From positions 4,807-68,806 of the forward strand of contig JANNHP010000212.1 in the NCBI GenBank assembly GCA_031404455.1: DNA of 64,000 nucleotides, written 5' to 3'. Made by a program: the position numbers and the translations under genes. This stretch comes from JANNHP01 sp031404455 (GTDB lineage Bacteria > Planctomycetota > JAJSAM01 > JAJVHW01). Every line of letters starts with the position of its first letter. Position 1 is the first letter of the stretch. Below the pieces are notes generated by a model. It was not told where the DNA came from. It made no database searches and was given only the letters and a program-made list of their open reading frames with translations. Of this stretch, positions 8,252 through 16,713 are shown in pieces.

Positions 8252-8475
8252 CGTGCCATCTTGGGGATGCGGTGCAAGATGTCGAGCTGCTCGTAGCGCG
8301 CGAGAAGGCCCCGGTGCGAGAGGAGAACCGCGCCTTCAACCGCTCGATCGCGTGGCGCAGTTCGGCGCGGATCCCCGGGGGGCGCGAACTGGATCGGCTT
8401 TTCGTCGGCGATCCAATGCTCGACCTCGAAGAAGCGGCCCGCCTTGACCGCGGCGACGAGCGGGGCGACGTCCAC
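8252..8475 (-). pseudogene. Truncated, frameshifted remnant of a small ankyrin-like gene
   Basis: Reading minus from GTG 8475 gives VDVAPLVAAVKAGRFFEVEH, then WIADEKPIQFAPPG. This resembles the N-terminus of a common ankyrin-type protein (LlxAvraGklfevq.WIa.GkPiq.P). After the Pro-Pro-Gly the sensible continuation (AELRHAIERLK) is one frame away, so there is a frameshift near 8376-8382. The homology stops at about 8252, exactly where the DarTG island ends. The simplest reading is that the island removed or separated the rest of this gene. The remaining 140 bases to the next start (8616) hold the upstream region of the DUF4105 gene and nothing else I can identify. Confidence 0.55.
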
Positions 8476-8615
8476 CGGTGTCCTGCCCGGAGGAGGTGAA
8501 GCACCCGTCCACGGCGGCGTCGGAGTAGCCTCCTCCGATCTCCCGGGACTCGCGAGCGCGTCGGGCCGGGCGCCGAGCAAGGTCGCGGCGCCTGGGCGCC
8601 GCCAGGAGTCCCCGC

Positions 8616-9620
8616 ATGAAGCGAGTCCTCGTCGTGTTCGGATCCGTGGCGGCGCGGATCCTCCTGCTCCTCCCCGTGCTCGTCGCATTCGGCGCGCTGA
8701 TGGCGCCCACCGGCGCAGTGGCGACGGTCCTCGGGACGTTGTTCGCGACCGGCGCGCTCGCGGCGCTCGTCCTCCTCCGGCCGCTCTGGAAGGCCGCGGC
8801 CGTGACGCTCGGCGCGTTCCTCTGCGTGTTCCTCTGGTTCGTGTCGCAGTCGCCGAGGAACGACCGCGACTGGCAGCCGGACGTCTCGCGGGCGTCGCGC
8901 GTCGAGCGCAAGGGCGAGATCGTGACGATCCGGGACGTCCGCGACTTCGACTGGACCGGCGACACGGCGGCGAACCCCCGATGGATCCCGCGGACGTTCG
9001 ACCTCGCGAAGCTCGATTCGGTGTGGCTCGCGCTCTCGTACTGGGACGGGAACACCGAGATCTGCCACACGATCCTCAGCTTCGGGTTCACCGACGGGCA
9101 GTTCCTTGCGGTGTCGGTCGAGACGCGCAAGGAGGTCGGCGAGGAGTACTCGACCTGGCGCGGCTTCTTCCACCAGTACGAGATCTTCTACGTGCTCGCC
9201 GAGGAGCGCGACGTGATCGGCGTGCGCGCCGCGCACCGCGGCGAGGACCTCTACCTCTACCCGCTGCGCGCCGAGCCGGACGCCGAGCGCCGCCTGCTCG
9301 AGGACATCCTCGCCTCGGCGGGAGCGCTCGCGGACACGCCGCAGTGGTACGGCGCGCTCCGCTACAACTGCACCACCACGCTGCAGACGCACGTGGACGC
9401 AGCGCTCGGCCGCCCCGCGCGCTTCCACTGGGACACGGTGCTCAACGGGCACATCGACGAGAAGGCGTGGCGCGACGGCGCGATCGGCGACGTCGCCCGC
9501 GGAGACGACCGGCCCTTCGCCGAGATCCGCGCGCAGCACCGGATCACCGACGCCGCGAAGAAGGCCGCGGGCAGCGCCGACTTCTCGCGCGCCGTCCGCG
9601 AGGCGATCCGGCGACGATGA
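8616..9620 (+). CDS. DUF4105-domain membrane protein (Lnb N-acyltransferase-like)
   Basis: A 334-residue protein with three N-terminal membrane segments (residues about 5-30, 35-55, 60-78) followed by a large extracytoplasmic DUF4105 domain. That domain includes FGFTDGQFLAVSVETRKE and RYNCTTTLQTH, the Asn-Cys being the conserved cysteine region. DUF4105 proteins include the Lnb lipoprotein N-acyltransferases, which modify the N-terminal cysteine of lipoproteins. Whether this protein has that activity is inference. A CAGGAG box precedes ATG 8616. The next gene, a lipoprotein, starts about 35 bp later, which fits an envelope operon. Confidence 0.8.
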   Translation: MKRVLVVFGSVAARILLLLPVLVAFGALMAPTGAVATVLGTLFATGALAALVLLRPLWKAAAVTLGAFLCVFLWFVSQSPRNDRDWQPDVSRASRVERKGEIVTIRDVRDFDWTGDTAANPRWIPRTFDLAKLDSVWLALSYWDGNTEICHTILSFGFTDGQFLAVSVETRKEVGEEYSTWRGFFHQYEIFYVLAEERDVIGVRAAHRGEDLYLYPLRAEPDAERRLLEDILASAGALADTPQWYGALRYNCTTTLQTHVDAALGRPARFHWDTVLNGHIDEKAWRDGAIGDVARGDDRPFAEIRAQHRITDAAKKAAGSADFSRAVREAIRRR

Positions 9621-9646
9621 CGCGCGTCGTCGGCCCCCTCCGGGGC

Positions 9647-9652
9647 GGGAGG
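9647..9652 (+). promoter_or_regulatory. Ribosome-binding site that selects GTG 9658
   Basis: GGGAGG ends 5 bases before GTG 9658. It would overlap the alternative GTG at 9652, so 9658 is the better start for the lipoprotein gene. Confidence 0.55.
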
Positions 9653-9657
9653 TGTCC

Positions 9658-11133
9658 GTGACCGAGCCGCTGAACGAACCATCACGCTTCGCGCGGCGGT
9701 CGCGCTCCGTCCTGCTCGTCGCGGCGCTCGTCCTTCCCGGCTGCGGCTCCAGCGGGTTCCGGCCGTTGCGCGCTCTCGACGGAGAAGCCACGACCCGCAT
9801 CACCGAGGAGGAGTTGTCCGAACGCCTCGACCGGTTCTCCGAGTTCTACGCCCAGTCGATCACCGAAGGCGTGCGGGCGGTCTCGGAAGGAGACCAGGAC
9901 CCGGTCCTCAGGCGAGAGGCCCTCGTCTGGCAGATCCAGTCGATCCGCACGTGCAGGAACAGCGTTCTCGCCGTCGACCCGCAGGTCGCGTTCACCGACG
10001 TCTGGGCGCTCTGCGTGCAGCAGCGGGAGTTCGTCACCTCGGAGGCGTTCGCGACGCGATTCGGCGCGCGGGGGAAACCGCTCGTCGGAGCGTCGAAGGC
10101 CATCGAAGCCGAGATCGCGCTCATCGGTGCGAGCTTCCTGAAGCCCGCCGAGCTCGAGCACGCCCGCACCGACGTGGAGGCGTTCGCGCGAGCGAACCCG
10201 ATCCGCGACGGCTTCGCGCGCGCAGCTCCCCTGCCGTCCACGGCCGGGACGTCCGCTGCGCAGCAACTGTCCTGGGTGACTGCCGTCCCGATGGCACCGT
10301 TCCGCTTCGTGACCGGGATCGACGAGGGCGCCGCGGCCATCCGTCACTTCGCCGGTGTGGCGGAGCGCTTCTCGCGGCGCATCGACTCCCTTCCGCAGGA
10401 GACGCTCTGGGAGATGCAACTCCTCCTCTACGACGTCGAACAGCTCTCCGCCGTGCAGCGGACCGTCGGGAGTCTCGAGTCGGCCGCCCGCACGGGCGAG
10501 TCGTTCGCCGTGACCGCGCGCGAGTTCGAGGCGACCGCCGACCGCCTCGCGACGACCGCCGCGGACATGCCTGCCCAGCTCAGGAAGCAAGCCGACGCGC
10601 TCCTCGCGGACATCGACGCCCGCCAGGGCGAGCTCCGCAAGACGCTCGAGGTCGTGCGCGCCGCTCTCGCCGACGCCCAGGGTCTCGCCGACAGGTCGGA
10701 CGCCGCCATCCGCGACGCGACGGCGGCGGGAGAGGGATTCGACGCGACGGCGAAGTCGGTCGGCGAGGCGGCGCGCTCGCTCGAGGGCGCCGTCCAGGCC
10801 TACCAGGCGATGATGCGCGAGATCCACCCGCCGGGCGCGCCCGAGAAGCCGCGCGATCCCGGCGAGCGCCCGTTCGACATCCTCGACTGGCAGCACACGG
10901 CCGATTCCATCGCGAAGGCCGCGGCGGAGCTCCGCGGCGTGCTCGGCGAGATCCGCACGGTCGCGACGGACAAGAGCGTCGCCGCCTCCGCGGCCGCAGT
11001 CGCAGCGAACGCTCGCGCCGAGGCCGATGCGACCATCGACCACGCGTTCGTGCGGGCACTCCAGCTCGCCGCCGCGATCGCGGTCCTCGTCGTCGTCCTG
11101 CGCTTCGTCCGTCCGCGCCGCGCGGCGTCCTGA
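9658..11133 (+). CDS. Coiled-coil lipoprotein with C-terminal membrane anchor
   Basis: A protein of about 491 residues with a lipoprotein signal (SVLLVAALVLPGC, lipid Cys near residue 28). A helical N-terminal half follows, then a long alanine-rich coiled coil (residues about 270-370, e.g. MPAQLRKQADALLADIDARQ). A linker and a single C-terminal transmembrane helix ending FVRPRRAAS come last. It is thus anchored at both ends, as in some mechanosensing or membrane-tethering proteins. No enzyme motif is visible and I do not know the family. It follows the DUF4105 gene closely. Downstream lie two strong hairpins. Confidence 0.7.
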   Translation: MTEPLNEPSRFARRSRSVLLVAALVLPGCGSSGFRPLRALDGEATTRITEEELSERLDRFSEFYAQSITEGVRAVSEGDQDPVLRREALVWQIQSIRTCRNSVLAVDPQVAFTDVWALCVQQREFVTSEAFATRFGARGKPLVGASKAIEAEIALIGASFLKPAELEHARTDVEAFARANPIRDGFARAAPLPSTAGTSAAQQLSWVTAVPMAPFRFVTGIDEGAAAIRHFAGVAERFSRRIDSLPQETLWEMQLLLYDVEQLSAVQRTVGSLESAARTGESFAVTAREFEATADRLATTAADMPAQLRKQADALLADIDARQGELRKTLEVVRAALADAQGLADRSDAAIRDATAAGEGFDATAKSVGEAARSLEGAVQAYQAMMREIHPPGAPEKPRDPGERPFDILDWQHTADSIAKAAAELRGVLGEIRTVATDKSVAASAAAVAANARAEADATIDHAFVRALQLAAAIAVLVVVLRFVRPRRAAS

Positions 11134-11255
11134 GACGGGCAGAGTCCGAGCCAGCTCGCGGGACTCGCGAACCGCGGACGACTCAGCGGCCCTCACCGGC
11201 CGTCCGTCGCGCGGACGAGAACGGGCCCCCATCAGAGGGGCGCCGACGGTCGCCT

Positions 11256-11280
11256 CGAGACCGTCCGCAGGACGGTCTCG
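11256..11280 (+). terminator. Hairpin terminator candidate, 11-bp perfect stem
   Basis: CGAGACCGTCC, loop GCA, GGACGGTCTCG. It lies 122 bp after the stop of the coiled-coil lipoprotein gene. There is no T-run after it, so termination would not be of the classic intrinsic form. Confidence 0.5.
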
Positions 11281-11331
11281 TACGGACCGGCGCCCAAGGT
11301 CGCGCGCACGAAGACGTCCGAAGGCCTTCTA

Positions 11332-11382
11332 CTGAAAGCTCGTGGAGAAGCCGCGCATCGCGGTTTCTCCACGAGCTTTCAG
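11332..11382. terminator. Long 18-bp perfect inverted repeat at the end of the DUF4239 gene
   Basis: The left arm CTGAAAGCTCGTGGAGAA (11332-11349) is the exact reverse complement of 11365-11382. The stem continues inward through GCCGCG/CGCGGT with one G:T pair around a 3-4 base loop. The right arm contains the stop codon of the DUF4239 gene (11379-11381), so the coding sequence supplies one half of the stem. The two flanking genes converge here, so this is probably a bidirectional terminator. Confidence 0.6.
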
Positions 11383-12167
11383 CGCTTCATGAGCTGGTCG
11401 TAGACGAGCTGGTACGGATCCGGCCGCACCGCGAGGTCGCCACGGAACGGGCGGTCGAGCGAGAGGATCATGAAGATCACGAGACCCATGAACGTCGCGA
11501 GGAGCGTCACGAGGATGCCGTGCAGGCGCGCGTCCTCGACCTTGAAGAAGAAGGACGCGGAGAGGCTGATGAGCGCCCCGGCGAGGATCACCGCCCACAT
11601 CACGACCGGCAGACCGGTCCCCACCGCGTCGAGCCGCAGCCGGCGGGCCACGATCATGGTGTTGTAGGCACGCAGCGTCTCCGCGTGCAGCAGCTTCTGC
11701 CCCTCGGTCGCCGGCTCGAAGGCGATCAGCGTCGTCTGGAACCGGTTCATGAACTCGACGCCGCGGCGCGGGACCTCGCCGCGCTGCTGCGTCGGCCAGG
11801 CCTCGTGGATCACGTAGTCGGCGTAGCTGCGAAGTTCCTCCTGCAAGACCGGCCGGATCGGCTCCGGATAGCCGCTCACGTCGCGGTAGAGCGCCGCCAG
11901 AGACGTCGCCTCCCCCGAGACGATCTTCGAGACGTCGGAGTAGGTCTGGAAGACGGTCACCGCGATCAGCGCCACGGCGAGGCCGTAGAAGACCATCACG
12001 CTCTGCACCATCGCGCCGCTGAACTCGGAGTCCTCGACGTGGATGCGCAGGCGCGGCAGGACCCGGCGCCGGACGAAGAGGAGTCCCGTCACGCCGAAGA
12101 GGCACAGAGCCGCGATGATCGCCGGCCCCATCACCGCGAGGGGGACGTCGAAGAGCGACTCAGACAT
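11379..12167 (-). CDS. DUF4239 family membrane protein
   Basis: A 262-residue protein with two N-terminal membrane segments (about 14-34 and 50-72), a cytosolic or periplasmic helical middle part (about 75-180, YPEPIRPVLQEELRSYADYV) and two C-terminal segments (about 185-210 and 218-240). This is the bestrophin-like DUF4239 layout. Function is unknown; channel activity has been suggested for the fold but is unproven. It begins 18 bp after the zinc-ribbon gene stop, so the two are likely one operon. A second DUF4239 gene lies at 35594-36355. Confidence 0.8.
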   Translation of the reverse strand: MSESLFDVPLAVMGPAIIAALCLFGVTGLLFVRRRVLPRLRIHVEDSEFSGAMVQSVMVFYGLAVALIAVTVFQTYSDVSKIVSGEATSLAALYRDVSGYPEPIRPVLQEELRSYADYVIHEAWPTQQRGEVPRRGVEFMNRFQTTLIAFEPATEGQKLLHAETLRAYNTMIVARRLRLDAVGTGLPVVMWAVILAGALISLSASFFFKVEDARLHGILVTLLATFMGLVIFMILSLDRPFRGDLAVRPDPYQLVYDQLMKR

Positions 12168-12185
12168 GGCGCACCCGCGCGGCGA

Positions 12186-12602
12186 TCAGGACGGCTCCGC
12201 CTGGATCTCCGTCGCGGCCTGGGCGATCGCGAACGCCCAGCCCGGCGGAGAGAGCTTCGGCACCTTCAGCTCGGCCGAAAGGCGGCTGAACTCTCCGTCG
12301 TCGAGCCAGATGCCGGCGCACTTCCCGCACTGGTCGACCTCGACCGAGTTCGCCTCGGAGAACCAGCGCCGGACGAGGACCTGCCCTGAGCAGCGGGGGC
12401 AGTTCCGGGTTCCCGCGGCGGGCGCAGCGACGTGGCCGAGCTGCCGGACGGTGTGCAGCGTCGCGGCGGCGCGGGCGTCCACGCGCTGGAGTTCCGTCGC
12501 GTCGAACCAGATCCCGCCGCAGCCGCCGTGGCAGATGTCCACCGTCATGCCGGCGACGTTCTTCTCTCGGAGCGGCTTCTGGCAAGCGGGGCACTTGATC
12601 AT
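12186..12602 (-). CDS. TFIIB-type zinc-ribbon protein (two zinc ribbons)
   Basis: A 138-residue protein starting MIKCPACQKPL. Two zf-TFIIB-like ribbons are visible. The first is CPACQ...CHGGCGGIWFDATEL and the second is CPRCSG...CGKCAGIWLDDGEF, both with the family's G-I-W-(F/L)-D-x-x-E motif. Such proteins probably bind zinc; their partners are unknown. I placed the start at 12602 because the first ribbon begins at once; the upstream open frame is Arg-rich and non-coding. It precedes the DUF4239 gene on the same strand. Confidence 0.85.
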   Translation of the reverse strand: MIKCPACQKPLREKNVAGMTVDICHGGCGGIWFDATELQRVDARAAATLHTVRQLGHVAAPAAGTRNCPRCSGQVLVRRWFSEANSVEVDQCGKCAGIWLDDGEFSRLSAELKVPKLSPPGWAFAIAQAATEIQAEPS

Positions 12603-12693
12603 GGGTGTGCGGCTCCGGCCGCGGTGACCGCGCGATGCTATCTCCGCCGATCGTGCCGGAGCAAGGGCGCCCTCCCGGCGAGCCGAGCGACGA

Positions 12694-14562
12694 CTATTTC
12701 CCCTGCGGCTGGGCCGGTGCAGGCGCCGGCGCGGCGCGCGCGCCGAGATGTTCACGCAGGATGCGGCGCACCTCGGCGACGGTCGCTGGGTTGCCTTGCA
12801 GCGAGTGCTCGTCGCGCACGACGAGCTCGGTCCCGCGGTCGATGTGTGCGCTCGAATAGGACACGACTCCGTCGTCGGCGTCCTCGAGCGGGCCGTCGTT
12901 CTTCGCTCCGACGATCGAGTGGATGACGACGTTCGGGGCGATGGGCAGTTCGTTGAGGGCGGTGTTGAACGGACTCCCGGGATCCATGTTGTCCACGCTG
13001 GTCGGCAGCCTGAACTCCTCGGTCCTGCCCAGCAGCGTCTCCATCCCCTTCGTCGTCAGGGACGTTCCGAGGTCCATCACCTTGCCGGGGATCGACGCGA
13101 ACTGGCGGCCGAGCCAGCCGACGATTCCCTCGGCGAGGAAGCTGCCGCGGTGAGGCGTGCAGATGAACACGACCCGCGTGACCGCGGGGAGCGGCTCGAA
13201 GAAGACGACGCGCTGCATCATCTTGCGCGTGTCCGGGTCGAGGTCGACGTCTTCGAACTTCTTGTCGGTCGTGAGGTTCCGCCAGAAGCGGTCGCCGGAC
13301 GAGGTCACGAGCAGTTGGGTGAGGAGTCCGCCCTGGCTGTGACCGACGACCACCATGTCGGAGAGCGCGGCGTCGGTCCCCTCCGGATCGAAGTTCGTCA
13401 CCGCGGTCGTCAGCGCATCGCGCAGGTCGGCCGCGGGCGCCAGGATCGGTCCGCCCGAGGAGTAGATGAAGAGCCAGAACTGGCACCCCTTGCGGATCTC
13501 CGGATCGCGGTACATCTCGTTCAGGAGCTCCGCCCAGCGCGTGGGCGAGGATCCCGTCCCATGGACGAGCACGACCGGGACCTTCCCGGGCTGGTACGGC
13601 CCGAGCATGAGGAGGCCGTTCTTGAACGAGGTCTTACCGCCCATGAACCCGGCGTTCTCGAAGCTGAGGAATCCCTCGTCGCCGAGCGACGCCGCGAGCA
13701 CCGTCGTCGCGTCGATCTCGATCGGCACGCGGCGTCCGCGGATGTCGACGTCGAGGCGGCCGGTGTACGGCGACACGATCTCGATCGTCGCGTCGAGCCC
13801 CTTCGATGAGAGGTCGGCGAACTCGCCCTGCACCTGGAGCACCGCGGTCGCCGCGGCGCACATCTTGGGCGGGAAGTACTGCGACGACTTCGAATGCTCG
13901 GTCTCGACCACTTCGCCGCGCGCGAGGAGCGGCGCACCGATCCCGGACGAGCGCACGCGCCCGCGGACCCCGCGGACGAGGAACTCGTTCGCCGGTTCGA
14001 ACCGCTCGAAGTGCACCCCTCCCACCGCGAACTCGCCGCCGATGCGACGCACCCGGAGCTCGCCGACCGGAAGCCGCCGCGTGCCCTGCGACGGGACGAA
14101 GTCGCGGTTCTCGCCCACCGCGAACCCGCGCGCGAGTCCGGTCGAGTAGATGTCGCAGGCCCAGCGGAACCGCGCGTCGAAGGCGGAGGGCGGCGGCCGG
14201 TCCGCCTCGCCGACGAGGAAGAGGTACGCGTACACGCTCGCGGCGAGGCACCGGTCCGGATCGCGCATCTGGATCCCGCGCTCGAGCGACAGTTCCGCGA
14301 GCGCGAAGAGCGTGTCGCGCGTGTCGGTCGTCTCGGCGAGCGTGTGCAGGCGGGCGAGCGCCTCGTTGGGCGAGCTCTCGTACAGAGATTCCAGGTCGGC
14401 GGCCTGCAGCACGAGCCGCGAGGCGAAGCTCGTCTCGCCGGATCCGAGATACGTGTGGTTCAGTTCGCGGTACGGCTTCAGGTCCTCGCGCCGATCCACG
14501 GCGAGCGGCGCGGCGCAGCCCGCGACGAGGAGGATGGACGCCAGGAGCGCGGACTTCACCAT
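12694..14562 (-). CDS. Lipoprotein with C-terminal alpha/beta hydrolase domain
   Basis: A 622-residue protein with a lipoprotein signal (ASILLVAGC, Cys16). Residues to about 325 form a helical region followed by beta-rich segments. From there an alpha/beta hydrolase (lipase/esterase-like) domain begins with VPVVLVHGTGSSPTRW (oxyanion region). The nucleophile elbow is VVVGHSQGG (Ser409). The C-terminus holds DADDGVVSYSSAH and DEHSLQGNP, which fit the acid and histidine of the triad. The substrate is unknown, likely a lipid or ester at the cell envelope. It precedes the small zinc-ribbon gene on the same strand; the gap is 91 bp. Confidence 0.85.
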   Translation of the reverse strand: MVKSALLASILLVAGCAAPLAVDRREDLKPYRELNHTYLGSGETSFASRLVLQAADLESLYESSPNEALARLHTLAETTDTRDTLFALAELSLERGIQMRDPDRCLAASVYAYLFLVGEADRPPPSAFDARFRWACDIYSTGLARGFAVGENRDFVPSQGTRRLPVGELRVRRIGGEFAVGGVHFERFEPANEFLVRGVRGRVRSSGIGAPLLARGEVVETEHSKSSQYFPPKMCAAATAVLQVQGEFADLSSKGLDATIEIVSPYTGRLDVDIRGRRVPIEIDATTVLAASLGDEGFLSFENAGFMGGKTSFKNGLLMLGPYQPGKVPVVLVHGTGSSPTRWAELLNEMYRDPEIRKGCQFWLFIYSSGGPILAPAADLRDALTTAVTNFDPEGTDAALSDMVVVGHSQGGLLTQLLVTSSGDRFWRNLTTDKKFEDVDLDPDTRKMMQRVVFFEPLPAVTRVVFICTPHRGSFLAEGIVGWLGRQFASIPGKVMDLGTSLTTKGMETLLGRTEEFRLPTSVDNMDPGSPFNTALNELPIAPNVVIHSIVGAKNDGPLEDADDGVVSYSSAHIDRGTELVVRDEHSLQGNPATVAEVRRILREHLGARAAPAPAPAQPQGK

Positions 14563-14590
14563 GGCGACGGCCCTCCGTTGTCTCGCAGCT

Positions 14591-15541
14591 TCAGTCCGAC
14601 GTCGGTGTCCACGAGTCGTCGGGGTCGTACGCGGTGATCGCCGCGACGAGCGACGCCGTGTCCGCTCCGAGGTCCTTCTGGAACACGACGCCCTGCCGGT
14701 TGATGACGAACGTCATCACGCCCGAACTGCCGTGCTTCGCGGGCCACGCGACGAGCGCGAAGCCGCCGGTCAGGAGTCCGTTCCCGTCGAGATAGCTCTT
14801 CGCCCCGCCCGGCGCCGAGGCGCCCTGCGACGTCAGGAGGCGGTAGTGGTAGCCGTGGAACGTGCCCTTGCCCGGCTCGCTCCGCTCGTAACCTTCGGCC
14901 GCAGCGGCGGCGATCTCGGGCCCGAACGGGCTCTGCGGCTGACCCTGCGCGACCGGCCAGTAGAGTCCGTCGTGCTTCCCGTCGCTGCTGAAGAGCTTCT
15001 GCGCGAACGCCCGCGGGTTGCCGTCGCGACCCTCGGCGGCGTACTCGCGCTGCGCGTCGACGAACTCGTGGAGCGTCGCGATCGTGTGGAGCTCGTTCCG
15101 CCCGATGCGGCGACGGTGGATCTCGTCCTGGCCCGCGGCGACGTCGAACCGCCAGCCGTCCGCGCCCTTGACGAGCGGGACCGGGAAGGGGAAGCCGTCC
15201 TTGCCGAGCCGCGCGATCTTGGCGCCCTCCGCGAGGTCGTCGAACGCCACCTTCTCCAGGATCGCGGCCTTCACCTGCTCCGCGGCGTTCCTGTCCGCGA
15301 CGTCGTCGCCGGAGCGCAGGAGCGCGACGCCGTCCGCGCCGAAAATCTGCTCGACCCGCTTCGTGTCGCCCGTCCCGACGACGGCAGCGAGGGCCTGCAC
15401 GGCCTCCTCGGGCGTCGCGAACGCGATCTCCGGGACCGCCGTGGGGGCGCGCGCCGCCGGCGAGCCGCACGACGTGAGGAGGAGAGATCCGCCGGCGAGT
15501 GCCAGGCATAGAGCGAGAGTCGTCCATCGATGGGTGCGCAT
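14591..15541 (-). CDS. DUF2950 family lipoprotein
   Basis: A protein of about 316 residues with a lipoprotein signal (LALAGGSLLLTSC). The mature part matches DUF2950: FATPEEAVQALAAVVGTGD near the N-terminus, FPFPVPLVKGADGWRFD and GYHYRLLTSQG in the middle, GGFALVAWPAKHGSSGVMTF and an acidic end YDPDDSWTP. Function unknown. It lies 22 bp after the DUF3300 gene, and these two families are regularly found as neighbours, so they probably work together in the periplasm. ATG 15541 is chosen because the signal peptide starts there; the frame upstream is antisense to the DUF3300 tail. Confidence 0.88.
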   Translation of the reverse strand: MRTHRWTTLALCLALAGGSLLLTSCGSPAARAPTAVPEIAFATPEEAVQALAAVVGTGDTKRVEQIFGADGVALLRSGDDVADRNAAEQVKAAILEKVAFDDLAEGAKIARLGKDGFPFPVPLVKGADGWRFDVAAGQDEIHRRRIGRNELHTIATLHEFVDAQREYAAEGRDGNPRAFAQKLFSSDGKHDGLYWPVAQGQPQSPFGPEIAAAAAEGYERSEPGKGTFHGYHYRLLTSQGASAPGGAKSYLDGNGLLTGGFALVAWPAKHGSSGVMTFVINRQGVVFQKDLGADTASLVAAITAYDPDDSWTPTSD

Positions 15542-15563
15542 TGAAATGCTCCTGTTCACAGGT

Positions 15564-16682
15564 TCAGCGCCTGCCGCCGCGGCCGCCGCCGCCCCAGCTC
15601 TGGGCCCCGCGGTTGCTCGCCTGCTGCTCGAAGCCCGCGTTGCCCATCCCGCTGAAGGCGTTGCCTCCGTCACCGCCGCCCGGCTGCGAAGCCGCGGGCT
15701 GACGCGGCGTGGCCGCGGCGGCCGCCGCCTTCTGGGCGGTCGTCGGCGCCTGGTACGGCGTCGCGCCGTAGCCACGCGCCTGAGACTGCGCGACGCTGCC
15801 CGAGGCGTTGTTTCCCCGGTACTGCGCCGCGACGGCCGCGTTCGCGTAGTTGACGCCCCCGCGGTGCGCCGGGTCGTGGTTCCACGCGGCGACGTTCGCC
15901 CCGGACGCCGCGGCGATCGTGGTCGCGTTGACGTTCGTGTACCGGTTGTAGTTGTTGTAGGTGTTGACGTTCACGTTGACTTCGCTGTGCCCCCAGCCCC
16001 ACTTGCAGGTCCCGTAGAGGCACGAGCCCGCAGCGACCGCGCCACCGTAGCCGTACACCGGCATCGTCGATGGCCACGGCCGGTAGAGCGCGGGGTAGAG
16101 CGGCACCGGGTACATCAGTCCGTAGACGGCGCTCGGGTAGTACGCCGGCACGTAGACCGTGCTCGGGTCCGTCGGCTGGATCGCGAAGATCCCGCTCTCG
16201 GTCTCGGTGACGGTCTGCTGCGGCGTCGTCGCAAGGTTTCCCGCCGCCTTCGCCTTGCCGCGCAGGCGCTGAACGGCGTCGAGTACCGCCTCTTTCTGGC
16301 CGAGGAACGCGTTGCCCATGTCCTGAGTCCAGTCGAGGTTGTCGCTCATCCGCTGGAGGATGTCGGGGAAGTTGCAGAGCGACTTGACGCTGATGTCCCA
16401 GTCGTGGCCCTGAAGCGCGGTGTTCAGCGGATCACCCGAGATGCCCTTGAGGTCCTTCAGCCAGCGGGCGGCCTTGACGACCTCGAGCGGGTAGGTCGAC
16501 GCCATGAGGATCTGCGTGAGGAGCGAGTCGGGATAGAGCGCGATCGGACCGACGATCTCCTCGATGTGCTCGGTCGTGAACTGGGAGCTCGAGACGGCGG
16601 AGATGGAGTCCTGCGCCGCCGCGTGCGGCGACGCCGCGACGAGCGACACGACGACCAGCGCTGCGGCTCGGGCTGCCTTCAT
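15564..16682 (-). CDS. DUF3300 family secreted protein
   Basis: A 372-residue protein with signal peptide (cleavage after PHAAAQ). The conserved DUF3300 core covers residues about 35-200: EIVGPIALYPDSLLTQILMA, YPLEVVKAARWLKD, DWTQDMGNAFLGQKEAVLDA and PTDPSTVYVPAYYPSAVYG. The C-terminal half is low complexity: Asn/Tyr-rich, then Ala/Gln, ending in GGGGRGGRR. Function unknown; it is probably periplasmic or surface-exposed. It is the upstream partner of the DUF2950 gene. The low-complexity tail is a usual feature of the family. Confidence 0.9.
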   Translation of the reverse strand: MKAARAAALVVVSLVAASPHAAAQDSISAVSSSQFTTEHIEEIVGPIALYPDSLLTQILMASTYPLEVVKAARWLKDLKGISGDPLNTALQGHDWDISVKSLCNFPDILQRMSDNLDWTQDMGNAFLGQKEAVLDAVQRLRGKAKAAGNLATTPQQTVTETESGIFAIQPTDPSTVYVPAYYPSAVYGLMYPVPLYPALYRPWPSTMPVYGYGGAVAAGSCLYGTCKWGWGHSEVNVNVNTYNNYNRYTNVNATTIAAASGANVAAWNHDPAHRGGVNYANAAVAAQYRGNNASGSVAQSQARGYGATPYQAPTTAQKAAAAAATPRQPAASQPGGGDGGNAFSGMGNAGFEQQASNRGAQSWGGGGRGGRR

Positions 16683-16713
16683 CGGAGCATCTCCTCTTGT
16701 TCGAGCGCGGACT

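Noticed and set aside
5946..8300. att direct repeat of the tRNA 3' end
   Set aside because: I looked for TTCGATCCCCTTCGCCCGC-like sequence around the right edge of the island and did not find one.
5905..8688. 927-codon minus-strand open frame
   Set aside because: It is antisense to darT, darG and the tRNA. Only its stretch near 8400-8475 reads as protein, and that is the ankyrin-like remnant.
9951..12389. 812-codon plus-strand open frame
   Set aside because: Out-of-frame shadow of the coiled-coil lipoprotein and antisense of the DUF4239 gene; almost entirely Arg/Ala/Pro.
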